Shown: positions 46,279-53,393 of the stretch, in pieces
Numbering within the stretch: position 1 is the stretch's first letter
Layout: the number at the start of each line of letters is the position of its first letter
Assembly: GCA_016716275.1 (NCBI GenBank)
Contig: JADJWR010000002.1
Location: 310,001 to 374,000, forward strand
DNA length: 64,000 nucleotides
Direction: 5' to 3'
Origin: Burkholderiales bacterium
GTDB taxonomy: Bacteria; Pseudomonadota; Gammaproteobacteria; Burkholderiales; Burkholderiaceae_F
Made by a program: the position numbers and the translations under genes
The notes under the pieces: model-generated
Databases searched by the model: none
Seen by the model: only the letters and a program-made list of their open reading frames with translations
Told to the model about the DNA's origin: nothing

Positions 46279-46345
46279 TGACAGCTCCGTTGGCCGCAGG
46301 AATGCGGCGCGGCAAGCTTACCCGCCGCCGCCGGCTTGCCCGGTT

Positions 46346-47047
46346 TCAGCGGCGCAGCCGCGCGCCAGCGCGCGGCAGCTCCAGCACCGAGCGCAGCCGC
46401 AGGCCGACATAGGCCGGCCGGCAGCGAAGCCGCCGGTCGCGACTGTGGCCGGTGACCAGCACGGTGCGAAATCCGATCGCCCGCGCGGCGCGCAGGTTGA
46501 CCGGACTGTCCTCGACCAGCACGGCCCGGCCGGCCTGCACCCGTTCGCGCGCCAGCATGCGGCGCAGCATGCTGCGCGAGGGCTTGGGCCGGAAGCTGCC
46601 GTGCACCTGCATCGATTCGATCGTGTAGTGCGCGCCCAGGTGGCGGTGGATGGCGAGCGCCCGCACGACCGCGCCGGCATAGCGCGCCGGCGCGTTGGTC
46701 AGCAGCACCTTGCGGCCGGGCAGCCGCGCAAACAGCCGTCCGAGGCCGCGCTCGGCGCGCAGCAGCTCGAGCACCTCGAAATCGTGCGTCTCGTGCAGGA
46801 AGTGATGTGGGTCGACGCCATGATGGCGCACCAGCCCGAGCATGGTCGCGCCGTAGCGCAACCAGTAATGGCGACGGATCCGGTCGGCCTCGGCGCGATC
46901 GACCCGCAGGTGACGCTCGACGTAGGCGGTCATGCGGGAGTCGATGGCGCGAAAGATCGCGTGCGACGCGTCGTGCAAGGTGTTGTCGAGGTCGAAGAAC
47001 CACACTGGCGGCCGGCGTGTACGCGACCCGTCGGGTCGAACGTGCAC
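46346..47047 (-). CDS. HAD-family pyrimidine 5'-nucleotidase
   Basis: Phosphatase of about 233 residues. HAD motif I is VWFFDLDNTLHDAS, motif II LLTNAPARY and motif III/IV KPSRSMLRR and VLVEDSPVNLRAARAIG. It matches the PyrP/SDT1-like nucleotidases found beside argB and slmA in betaproteobacteria. The start is uncertain: GTG 47113, GTG 47047 and GTG 47005 are all in frame and no ATG fits. With GTG 47005 a conserved hairpin (47016-47050) would lie in the untranslated leader. Confidence 0.82.
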   Translation of the reverse strand: MHVRPDGSRTRRPPVWFFDLDNTLHDASHAIFRAIDSRMTAYVERHLRVDRAEADRIRRHYWLRYGATMLGLVRHHGVDPHHFLHETHDFEVLELLRAERGLGRLFARLPGRKVLLTNAPARYAGAVVRALAIHRHLGAHYTIESMQVHGSFRPKPSRSMLRRMLARERVQAGRAVLVEDSPVNLRAARAIGFRTVLVTGHSRDRRLRCRPAYVGLRLRSVLELPRAGARLRR

Positions 47048-47050
47048 GCG
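47016..47050 (-). repeat. Imperfect hairpin element, copy 1 (before HAD nucleotidase)
   Basis: On the plus strand a 5' arm CGTGTACGCGACC (47016-47028) pairs with GGTCGAACGTGCACG (47034-47048) with an AA bulge. The same 12-base block GTGTACGCGACC and a near-identical right arm recur at 49984-50020 before hslU, in the same orientation to the gene. Confidence 0.6.
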
Positions 47051-47159
47051 ATCGAATGAAGATGGCGCTGCGTGCCTGGAGCGGCCCGGCGCCCGCCGCG
47101 ACTTCAACTGCACGAAGGGCGCACTGTCGCGCGCCCGACTGGCGCCGAGGTCACCGCAG

Positions 47160-48053
47160 TCAGTGGCTCTTGATCATCGTGCCGACGCCGGCGTCGGTCA
47201 GGATCTCGAGCAGCAGGCAGTGGTCGACGCGGCCGTCGATGATGTGCACGGCGTTCACCCCGCTCTTGGCCGCCTCCAGCGCCGAGGAGATCTTCGGCAG
47301 CATGCCGCCGGAGATCGTGCCGTCGGCGAACAGTTCGTCGATCTCCCGTGAGGTCAGCCCGGTCAGCAGCTTGCCGCTCCTGTCGAGCACGCCGGGGGTG
47401 TTGGTCAGCATCACCAGCTTCTCGGCCTTCAGGATCTCGGCGATCTTGCCGGCGACCACGTCGGCGTTGATGTTGTAGGTCTCGCCGTCGGCGCCGAAGC
47501 CGATCGGCGAGATCACCGGGATGAAGGCGTCGTCCTGCAGCGCCTTGACCACCGCCGGGTTGATCGCCTCGATCTCGCCGACATGGCCCATGTCGTGGCT
47601 CTTGGTCGGGTCGTCGCGGTCCGGCATGCGCAGCTTGCGGGCGCGGATCAGCGCGCCGTCCTTGCCGGTCAGGCCGACGGCCATGCCGCCGAAGCTGTTG
47701 ATCATCGTCACCAGCTCGCCCTGCACCTCGCCGGCGAGCACCCACTCGACCACTTCCATCGTCTCGGCATCGGTCACGCGCATGCCCTGGATGAACTGCG
47801 ACTTCTTGCCGACCCGCTCGAGCGCCTCGTCGATCTGCGGCCCGCCGCCGTGCACCACCACCGGGTTCATGCCGACCAGCTTCAGCAGCACCACGTCGTG
47901 GGCGAAGCTCTCCTTCAGCTGCTGGTCGATCATCGCGTTGCCGCCGTACTTGACCACGATCGTCTTGCCGTGGAAGCGACGGATGTAGGGCAGCGCCTCG
48001 GACAGGATGTCGGCCTTGATTTCGGGCGTGATCTGCGGGCGATCGGAGGGCAT
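47160..48053 (-). CDS. argB: Acetylglutamate kinase
   Basis: Second step of arginine synthesis, ATP plus N-acetylglutamate. It has 297 residues. Motifs are KTIVVKYGGNAMID (ATP-binding Lys), VVVHGGGPQIDEALER, INADVVAGKIAEILKAEKLV and TNTPGVLD, then the C-terminal AVHIIDGRVDHCLLLEI. The N-terminal extension PEIKADILSEALPYIRRFHG is the type found in arginine-inhibited enzymes, so feedback control by arginine is inferred. A MITE-like element starts 36 bp upstream of the ATG. Confidence 0.97.
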   Translation of the reverse strand: MPSDRPQITPEIKADILSEALPYIRRFHGKTIVVKYGGNAMIDQQLKESFAHDVVLLKLVGMNPVVVHGGGPQIDEALERVGKKSQFIQGMRVTDAETMEVVEWVLAGEVQGELVTMINSFGGMAVGLTGKDGALIRARKLRMPDRDDPTKSHDMGHVGEIEAINPAVVKALQDDAFIPVISPIGFGADGETYNINADVVAGKIAEILKAEKLVMLTNTPGVLDRSGKLLTGLTSREIDELFADGTISGGMLPKISSALEAAKSGVNAVHIIDGRVDHCLLLEILTDAGVGTMIKSH

Positions 48054-48088
48054 GGCGGGGAGGGTGTCGGCCGAGCGGTGCGCGCAGT

Positions 48089-48361
48089 CTAGGGCCTATT
48101 CACGCTAAATGCGGGAGGTGCGTTGGGCCGCAATGCGGACGGATGCGCGAAGGACGGTGCCGCGCAGGGCCGCTCCCCTGCGCAAGCCGTCCGACAAAGC
48201 AGACGCCGCATTTCGGCCCAACCCTTCGGGAAGGTCAATGGCGGGCGCATTGCGTCGTTGCCGCTTCGCTTGTTGGCATCAGCCAACGGCGCTCGCGGCG
48301 CCTGCGACTTCCTCCCGCCATTGACCTTCGCACTCCCGGCTTTAGCGTGAACAGGCCCTAG
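48089..48361. mobile_element. MITE-like palindromic element with 21-bp terminal inverted repeats
   Basis: The 367-bp interval between argB and the metal-binding gene is mostly this 273-bp element. Its ends, 48089-48109 and 48341-48361, are inverted repeats matching at 20 of 21 positions, each ending in CTAG. Inside are two large stems. 48122-48138 pairs with 48206-48222 (16 of 17) and encloses a hairpin GCGCAGGG/CCCTGCGC (48162-48169/48176-48183). 48230-48245 pairs perfectly with 48314-48329 (16 bp). There is no transposase gene. Short ORFs read out through both termini, ending in the same FSVNRP peptide. Probably non-autonomous and mobilised in trans; the CTAG may be a target duplication. 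Confidence 0.8.
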
Positions 48362-48420
48362 CCGCTGCTGCCTGGGCGACCGGCGCGGCTAAGATTCGCA
48401 CCCGACTACCGGGAGCAACC

Positions 48421-48627
48421 ATGGCCCAGGAATTCCAGATCACCGGCATGCACTGCGGCGGCTGCGTCAACCGCGTCGCCAAGGCACTGAAGGCCCTCGA
48501 CCCGGGCGTGGCGGTCACGCTCGATCCGCCGCGGGCGACCTTCGGCGACGGCGTCGAGCCGTCGCTCGAGGCGGTCAACGCGGCTCTGGCGACAATCGGC
48601 GACTACCGCGCCAGCGAGCCCGCCTAG
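48421..48627 (+). CDS. Heavy-metal-associated (HMA) domain protein, CopZ-like
   Basis: A 68-residue single HMA domain. The metal site is GMHCGGCVNRV with Cys12 and Cys15. The rest fits the beta-alpha-beta-beta-alpha-beta fold. Such proteins carry Cu(I) or a similar soft metal to an ATPase or target; no metal pump is in the window. It is preceded by a GGGAGC ribosome binding site, 59 bp after the MITE-like element, which may have replaced or moved its upstream control region. Confidence 0.9.
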   Translation: MAQEFQITGMHCGGCVNRVAKALKALDPGVAVTLDPPRATFGDGVEPSLEAVNAALATIGDYRASEPA

Positions 48628-48657
48628 CGGCGCAGGCGCCGCCGGTGCGCCGGCCTA
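48625..48657. terminator. Hairpin pairing the stop codons of the HMA gene and hslU
   Basis: TAG-C-GGCGCA (48625-48634) pairs with TGCGCC-GGC-CTA (48646-48657), with a small bulge. The HMA TAG pairs with the complement of the hslU TAG. No T tract follows. Confidence 0.45.
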
Positions 48658-49968
48658 CAGCACGTAGCGGGCGAGGTCCTCGTTGCGCGAAAGGTCGGCC
48701 AGCCGCACCTCGACGTAGGCCGCATCGACAAGGACTTCGCGCCGCTGGCCGCTGCCGGCGTCGAAGGAGACCTCCTCGAGCAGCCGCTCCATCACGGTGT
48801 AGAGGCGGCGGGCGCCGATGTTCTCGGTCTTCTCGTTGACCGAAAAGGCGATCTCGGCCAGCCGCGTGATGCCGTCGGCGGTGAACTCGAGCCGCACGTC
48901 ATCGGTGGCGAGCAGCGCTTCGTACTGCCTGGTCAGGCAGGCGTCGGTGCCGGTGAGTATCCGTTCGAAATCCTTGGCCGACAGCGAATCCAGTTCGACG
49001 CGGATCGGAAAGCGGCCCTGCAGCTCCGGGATCAGATCGGACGGCTTGGCGTAGTGAAACGCACCGGAGGCGATGAACAGGATGTGATCGGTCTTCACCA
49101 TGCCGTACTTGGTGTTGACGGTGGTGCCCTCCACCAGCGGCAGCAGGTCGCGCTGCACGCCCTGCCGCGAGACGTCGGCGCCGGCGACTTCGGAGCGGGC
49201 GGCGATCTTGTCGATCTCGTCGAGGAAGACGATCCCGTTCTGCTCGACGCTGGCCAGCGCGCGGCCCTTCAGTTCCTCCTCGTTGACCAGCTTGGCCGCC
49301 TCCTCGTCGATCAGCAGCTTGAACGCCTCGCGCACCTTCAGCTTTCGGCTGCGGCTGCGGGTCTGGCCGAGATTGGCGAACATCGACTGGATCTGCTGAG
49401 TCAGCTCCTCCATGCCCGGCGGCGCCATCACCTCCATCTGCGGCGCCGGCTGGGCGACCTGGATCTCGATCTCGCTGTCGTCGAGCCGGCCTTCGCGCAG
49501 CTTCTTGCGGAACTTCTGCCGCGCCGAGCCCTCCTCGTCGCGGCGGCCGTCTCCCGCCGGCAGCGGCACCAGGACGTCGAGGATGCGGTCCTCGGCGGCG
49601 TCCTCGGCGCGGGCGCGCTGCTTCTTCATCTCGCTTTCGCGTGTCTGCTTCACCGCGATGTCGACCAGGTCGCGGACGATCGAGTCGACGTCGCGGCCGA
49701 CGTAGCCGACCTCGGTGAACTTGGTCGCCTCGACCTTGATGAACGGCGCATCGGCCAGCCGCGCTAGGCGGCGCGCGATCTCGGTCTTGCCGACACCGGT
49801 CGGGCCGATCATCAGGATGTTCTTCGGCGTGATCTCGCTGCGCAGCGGCTCCTCGACATGCTGCCGTCGCCAGCGGTTGCGCAGCGCCACGGCCACCGCG
49901 CGCTTGGCGCGGTCCTGGCCGATGATGTGCTTGTTCAGCTCGTGGACGATTTCGCGGGGGGTCATCAT
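48655..49968 (-). CDS. hslU: ATP-dependent protease ATPase subunit HslU
   Basis: AAA+ unfoldase of the HslUV protease. It has 437 residues. The N-terminus MTPREIVHELNKHIIGQDRAKRAV is diagnostic. Walker A is GPTGVGKT (residues 55-62), Walker B VFLDEIDK, then the sensor-2 region GARRLYTVMERLLEEVSF and the C-terminal ARYVL that docks into HslV. Start is ATG 49968 or 49965. It follows hslV after 137 bp that contain two strong hairpins. Confidence 0.97.
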   Translation of the reverse strand: MMTPREIVHELNKHIIGQDRAKRAVAVALRNRWRRQHVEEPLRSEITPKNILMIGPTGVGKTEIARRLARLADAPFIKVEATKFTEVGYVGRDVDSIVRDLVDIAVKQTRESEMKKQRARAEDAAEDRILDVLVPLPAGDGRRDEEGSARQKFRKKLREGRLDDSEIEIQVAQPAPQMEVMAPPGMEELTQQIQSMFANLGQTRSRSRKLKVREAFKLLIDEEAAKLVNEEELKGRALASVEQNGIVFLDEIDKIAARSEVAGADVSRQGVQRDLLPLVEGTTVNTKYGMVKTDHILFIASGAFHYAKPSDLIPELQGRFPIRVELDSLSAKDFERILTGTDACLTRQYEALLATDDVRLEFTADGITRLAEIAFSVNEKTENIGARRLYTVMERLLEEVSFDAGSGQRREVLVDAAYVEVRLADLSRNEDLARYVL

Positions 49969-49976
49969 TCGGATTG

Positions 49977-50025
49977 CGCTTCGCGTGTACGCGACCGCTG
50001 CGCGGTCGCACGTGCGCGCGAAGCG
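49977..50025 (-). repeat. Hairpin element, copy 2 (hslV-hslU gap)
   Basis: Nested pairing: CGCTTCGCG (49977-49985) with CGCGAAGCG (50017-50025), and GCGACCG (49991-49997) with CGGTCGC (50003-50009). Bases 49984-50020 match the element before the HAD gene (47016-47050) at nearly all positions. A second GC-rich stem lies at about 50036-50072. It could attenuate, process or separate hslV and hslU messages. Confidence 0.6.
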
Positions 50026-50105
50026 GTCAAGTTAGGCGCGCGCCCTTCGGGCGGCCGGGCGGGCGCGCGCAGGACAAGGGCCACGAAAACCACCGGGACC
50101 CACCG

Positions 50106-50642
50106 TCAGTCGAGCGACTCGATGGTGTGCGACTGGTTGGTGTAGATGCACAGGTCGCCGGCGATCGACAGTGCCTTCTTGACGATCTCCGCAGGCGCCA
50201 GCTCGGTGCTGTCGAGCAGTGCGCGCGCGGCGGCCTGCGCGTACGGGCCGCCCGAGCCGATGGCGACCAGGCCGTACTCGGGCTCCAGCACGTCGCCGTT
50301 GCCGGTGATCACGAGCGAGGTTTCGCGGTCGGCCACCGCCAGCATCGCCTCCAGACGGCGCAGGATGCGGTCGGTGCGCCAGTCCTTGGCCAGCTCGACC
50401 GCCGAGCGCAGCAGGTTGCCCTGGTGCTTCTCGAGCTTGGCCTCGAAGCGTTCGAACAGGGTGAACGCATCGGCGGTGGCGCCGGCAAAGCCGGCGAGTA
50501 TGCGGTCGTGATACAGGCGGCGGACCTTGCGCGCGGTCTGCTTGATGACCACGTTGCCGAGGGTGACCTGACCGTCGCCGCCCATCGCCACGCGGCTGCC
50601 CCGCCGGGCGCTGACGATCGTCGTGCCGTGAAACGGTTCCAT
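50106..50642 (-). CDS. hslV: ATP-dependent protease peptidase subunit HslV
   Basis: Proteasome-like peptidase of HslUV. It has 178 residues; removal of the first six exposes the catalytic Thr7 (HGTTIVSARRG). Other family motifs are VAMGGDGQVTLGNVVIKQTARKVR-type sequence, FAGATADAFTLFERFEAKL and AIGSGGPYAQAAARAL, then the C-terminal TNQSHTIESLD. It is upstream of hslU as in E. coli. Confidence 0.97.
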   Translation of the reverse strand: MEPFHGTTIVSARRGSRVAMGGDGQVTLGNVVIKQTARKVRRLYHDRILAGFAGATADAFTLFERFEAKLEKHQGNLLRSAVELAKDWRTDRILRRLEAMLAVADRETSLVITGNGDVLEPEYGLVAIGSGGPYAQAAARALLDSTELAPAEIVKKALSIAGDLCIYTNQSHTIESLD

Positions 50643-50700
50643 TCGGCAGATCTTGGGGCGCCGCCGGCCGATTCAAGCAGGGCGGACCAGCGGGGTTCCT

Positions 50701-52239
50701 TCAGGGCTGGCGCGTGTGCACTGTCGCGGTCGCGGTGACGCCGAGCAGGTGCAGCAGCGCCGCCACCAGGGCGTTGGCATTGCGCAGTTCGACGTTGGCG
50801 CCACCCTTGCGGAGGCGCTGCAGCGCTCCCAGCAGCGCCGAGCCGGCCGAGAAAGCCAGCCGCCGCAGGTGCAGGCAGTCGATCGTCACCTGCTGCTGAT
50901 TCTTTGCCGCCGCCACCAGCCTGCCGAAGTGCGGCTCGCCATCGCCCTCGACCACGCCGCGCAGTTCGAGCGGCACGCTTGCCGCCGAGGCGTCGGCCGC
51001 GCCGCCCGCCGGGGCGCCGGAGGCGGCAGCAACCTTCAGGTTGGCTGCCGGTGGTTCCCAGGACGGCGGCGAAACCTCGAAGGTGATGCAGTACTGAATC
51101 GCCGCTTCCTCGAAATCCTCCTGCCGGTTGAGCATGCGCAGCACTTCCAGCAGCAGCATCCACGAGGCGTCCGCCGGGTCGCGGCGGCCCGACTCGATCG
51201 ACCGCGCGAGGACGTCGGCGAACCCCGCCGCACCGACCAGCGTCAGTTCACGATGCGAGCGCTTGAAGGCACCGAGCACGCGCAGCAGGAGACTGGCGCC
51301 GGCGATGTCGATCGACCGCGCGTCCGACACGTCGAGCTGCACGGCGGCATGCGCGGCGGTCAGGGCGCGCAACTGTTCCAGCTGGCCGACGATGCCGGCA
51401 TCGATCTGCGGCGGCAGCCGCACGCTCGGTGCACCGCTTTGCAGTGGCGCCTGGACAGCCGCGCTCGCCGCCGGCCGGCTGGGCGAAACCTCGCCGTAGT
51501 CCATCCAGGCGGGCGGCGAGTTCTCGAAACGCAGCGCGTAGTCCATGGCGAGCTGCTCGAACGCCACCCGGTCGCCGCGCTGGTTCACCAGCTCGAACAG
51601 CATCAGCCATGCCATGCGCGCGGCGTTGCCGAGGTCGTCGCGGCGCAAGCCGGCGCGCAGCACCGCCTCGGCGGCGTCGAGCTGGCCGTTGGAGAACAGG
51701 ATCGCCGTTTCGTCGATGACCGAGCTGCCGCCCGAGGTGTTGATCTCGATCGCATCGATGTTGCCGGCGAGGATCTCCGAGTTGACGTCGAGCGACGCGG
51801 CGACGATCGTCGTCGACCTGCCCATCGGCGGCAGCGTGTTGCCGGACTTGGCGACCGTCGCCGGGGCGGAGGCCGGCGCCTGGACTTGCGCCGGCGGGGC
51901 CGCTGCAGCGCCCGAGTTGCGGTTCAGCCCGTGCAGCATGTCGCGCGCCATCTCCGCCTCGATGGCGTCGATCTTCTCGGCCGTCTTGCGGGCGTTGTTG
52001 CGCTGGCGTTCGCGCTCGGGAACGGTCGATTCGGTCGTCGGGATTCCGGTCGACGGCACGCTGGAGCGGTCGAGCGATCGGTTGGTGGGTCCGGCCAGCG
52101 GGCGACCGATCGGCTTGGGCATCGGCCGCGTGGCGACGTCGGTTCCGCCGCCCGTACGGGGCACGCCTGGCGCGGCGCCGCGCCCGCCGGCCCCTTTCTT
52201 CGCGTCCTTCGGATCCTTCTTGAAAAAGGAAAAGACCAC
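50701..52239 (-). CDS. STAS-domain protein of unknown role
   Basis: A 512-residue soluble protein. I chose the GTG at 52239, which gives MVFSFFKKDPKDAKKG. A disordered Lys/Gly/Pro-rich N-terminal half (about 1-150) precedes a tetratricopeptide-like helical region (NGQLDAAEAVLRAGLRRDDL, then ARMAWLMLFELVNQRGDRVA). A STAS-like domain follows (AVQLDVSDARSIDIAGASLLLRVL). A second helical region (WMLLLEVLRMLNRQEDFEEAA) leads to a second STAS-like domain (VTIDCLHLRRLAFSAGSALL). Internal duplication is therefore likely. Its place beside hslV and dksA is typical of Burkholderiales. A TATAGT on its strand (52388-52393) is a possible -10; the 281 bp upstream to dksA hold nothing else I can name. Confidence 0.72.
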   Translation of the reverse strand: MVFSFFKKDPKDAKKGAGGRGAAPGVPRTGGGTDVATRPMPKPIGRPLAGPTNRSLDRSSVPSTGIPTTESTVPERERQRNNARKTAEKIDAIEAEMARDMLHGLNRNSGAAAAPPAQVQAPASAPATVAKSGNTLPPMGRSTTIVAASLDVNSEILAGNIDAIEINTSGGSSVIDETAILFSNGQLDAAEAVLRAGLRRDDLGNAARMAWLMLFELVNQRGDRVAFEQLAMDYALRFENSPPAWMDYGEVSPSRPAASAAVQAPLQSGAPSVRLPPQIDAGIVGQLEQLRALTAAHAAVQLDVSDARSIDIAGASLLLRVLGAFKRSHRELTLVGAAGFADVLARSIESGRRDPADASWMLLLEVLRMLNRQEDFEEAAIQYCITFEVSPPSWEPPAANLKVAAASGAPAGGAADASAASVPLELRGVVEGDGEPHFGRLVAAAKNQQQVTIDCLHLRRLAFSAGSALLGALQRLRKGGANVELRNANALVAALLHLLGVTATATVHTRQP

Positions 52240-52520
52240 CGCCAGTCCCGCTCCGGTCCGCAGACCCTCGACGCCAGAGTCCCGGCGCCGGGGGAGACAC
52301 CACCACCAGGTCATTGCCGCGAAGGGCGCGCCGGCCGTCGTCGGTTCGACGCCAGCCATGCGGCATGACTTGGGATTACCGTCGGGGACTATAACAACTT
52401 TGCCCCTCGGCGCACCGATGCGTACGGACTAGGGCACTGTTCCGGTCGTACCGCCAACGGGCTAGCTCGCCGCGCGGTCGGCCGATCGGCGGCGGCGCCG
52501 TTGCACCGCCTGCCGGCAGA

Positions 52521-53357
52521 TCAATCGCCGAACAGCTTCTGCTTCAGTTCGCGTCGCTGCTGCGCTTCGAGGGATAGCGTCGCCGTCGGACGGGCAAGCA
52601 GCCGCGGGATGCCGATCGGGTCGCCGGTCTCTTCGCAGAATCCGTAGTCGCCGCTCTCGATCCGCTGCAGCGCCGACTGCACCTTCTTCAGCAGCTTGCG
52701 CTCGCGATCGCGCGTGCGCAGCTCCAGTGCGTGCTCTTCCTCGATCGTCGCCCGGTCGGCCGGGTCCGGAACGATCACCGTTTCGCGCAGGTGCTCGGTC
52801 GTCTCGCCGGCATTGGCGAGCAGTTCCTTCTCCATGCGCTGCAGCCGGTACTTGAAGAAGGCCAGCTGCTCGTCGTTCATGTAGGCCGAATCCGGCATCC
52901 TGAGCAGCTGTTCCTCGGTCGGCAGGCGGCGGCCGTTCAGCACGATCGGCTCCTCGCTGCGATTGGCGGAGCGGCTGAGCAGGTACTCGTGCGCCGCGGC
53001 CACCTCCTTGGCGCTGGCCGCGGCGACCGGCCGCGGCGACGGCGCCGGGCGTGACGAGGCGGCGGTTGCCGCCGCAGGCGCCTTCTCCGGCGCCGGCCGC
53101 GCCGCGCCGCGTGTCTTGGCTGCGACAGGCGCCGCCTTCGACGATGACCTGGGCGACACCTTTGCCGCCGCCTTCGGCGCTGCCTTCGGCGCCGACTTCG
53201 GAACTGCCTTCGGAGCTGCCTTGGCCGCCGGCTTCGCCGCTGCCCTCGGCGCCGGCCTGGCAGCCTTTTTCGCGGGCGCCTTGGCGGGCCTGCTCGCCGT
53301 TGCCGTTCTGCCCGCCGTCTTCTTTGCCGGCTTCGCTGTCTTTGCCTTCGCGACCAT
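52521..53357 (-). CDS. dksA: DksA-type RNA polymerase-binding regulator with long basic N-terminal tail
   Basis: Secondary-channel regulator that works with ppGpp. It has 278 residues against about 151 in E. coli. The first 115 or so residues are a Lys/Ala/Pro-rich, histone-H1-like tail with repeated KAAPK-type units. The canonical DksA part begins near residue 118 (EYLLSRSANRSEEPIVLNGR) and includes the coiled coil (FFKYRLQRMEKELLANAGET) and the acidic tip PDPADRATIEEE with the key Asp residues. In the zinc-finger region only Cys241 (YGFCEETGDP) remains of the usual four. The folded part ends in ELKQKLFGD. Confidence 0.93.
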   Translation of the reverse strand: MVAKAKTAKPAKKTAGRTATASRPAKAPAKKAARPAPRAAAKPAAKAAPKAVPKSAPKAAPKAAAKVSPRSSSKAAPVAAKTRGAARPAPEKAPAAATAASSRPAPSPRPVAAASAKEVAAAHEYLLSRSANRSEEPIVLNGRRLPTEEQLLRMPDSAYMNDEQLAFFKYRLQRMEKELLANAGETTEHLRETVIVPDPADRATIEEEHALELRTRDRERKLLKKVQSALQRIESGDYGFCEETGDPIGIPRLLARPTATLSLEAQQRRELKQKLFGD

Positions 53358-53393
53358 GTCTTCCTACCTCGTCACTGCTCGCCCGGCGCGCGC

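Noticed and set aside
48089..48286. Short frames inside the palindromic element, including ones ending FSVNRP
   Set aside because: The sequence is dominated by inverted repeats and the two ends give the same peptide in opposite directions, as expected for a noncoding element.
50036..50072. Second GC-rich stem in the hslV-hslU gap as a separate repeat copy
   Set aside because: It is a simple GC-alternating stem without similarity to the element before the HAD gene, so it was not counted as a copy.
52320..52420. Possible tRNA suggested by a GGTTCGA string upstream of the STAS gene
   Set aside because: No acceptor, D or anticodon stems can be folded on either strand.
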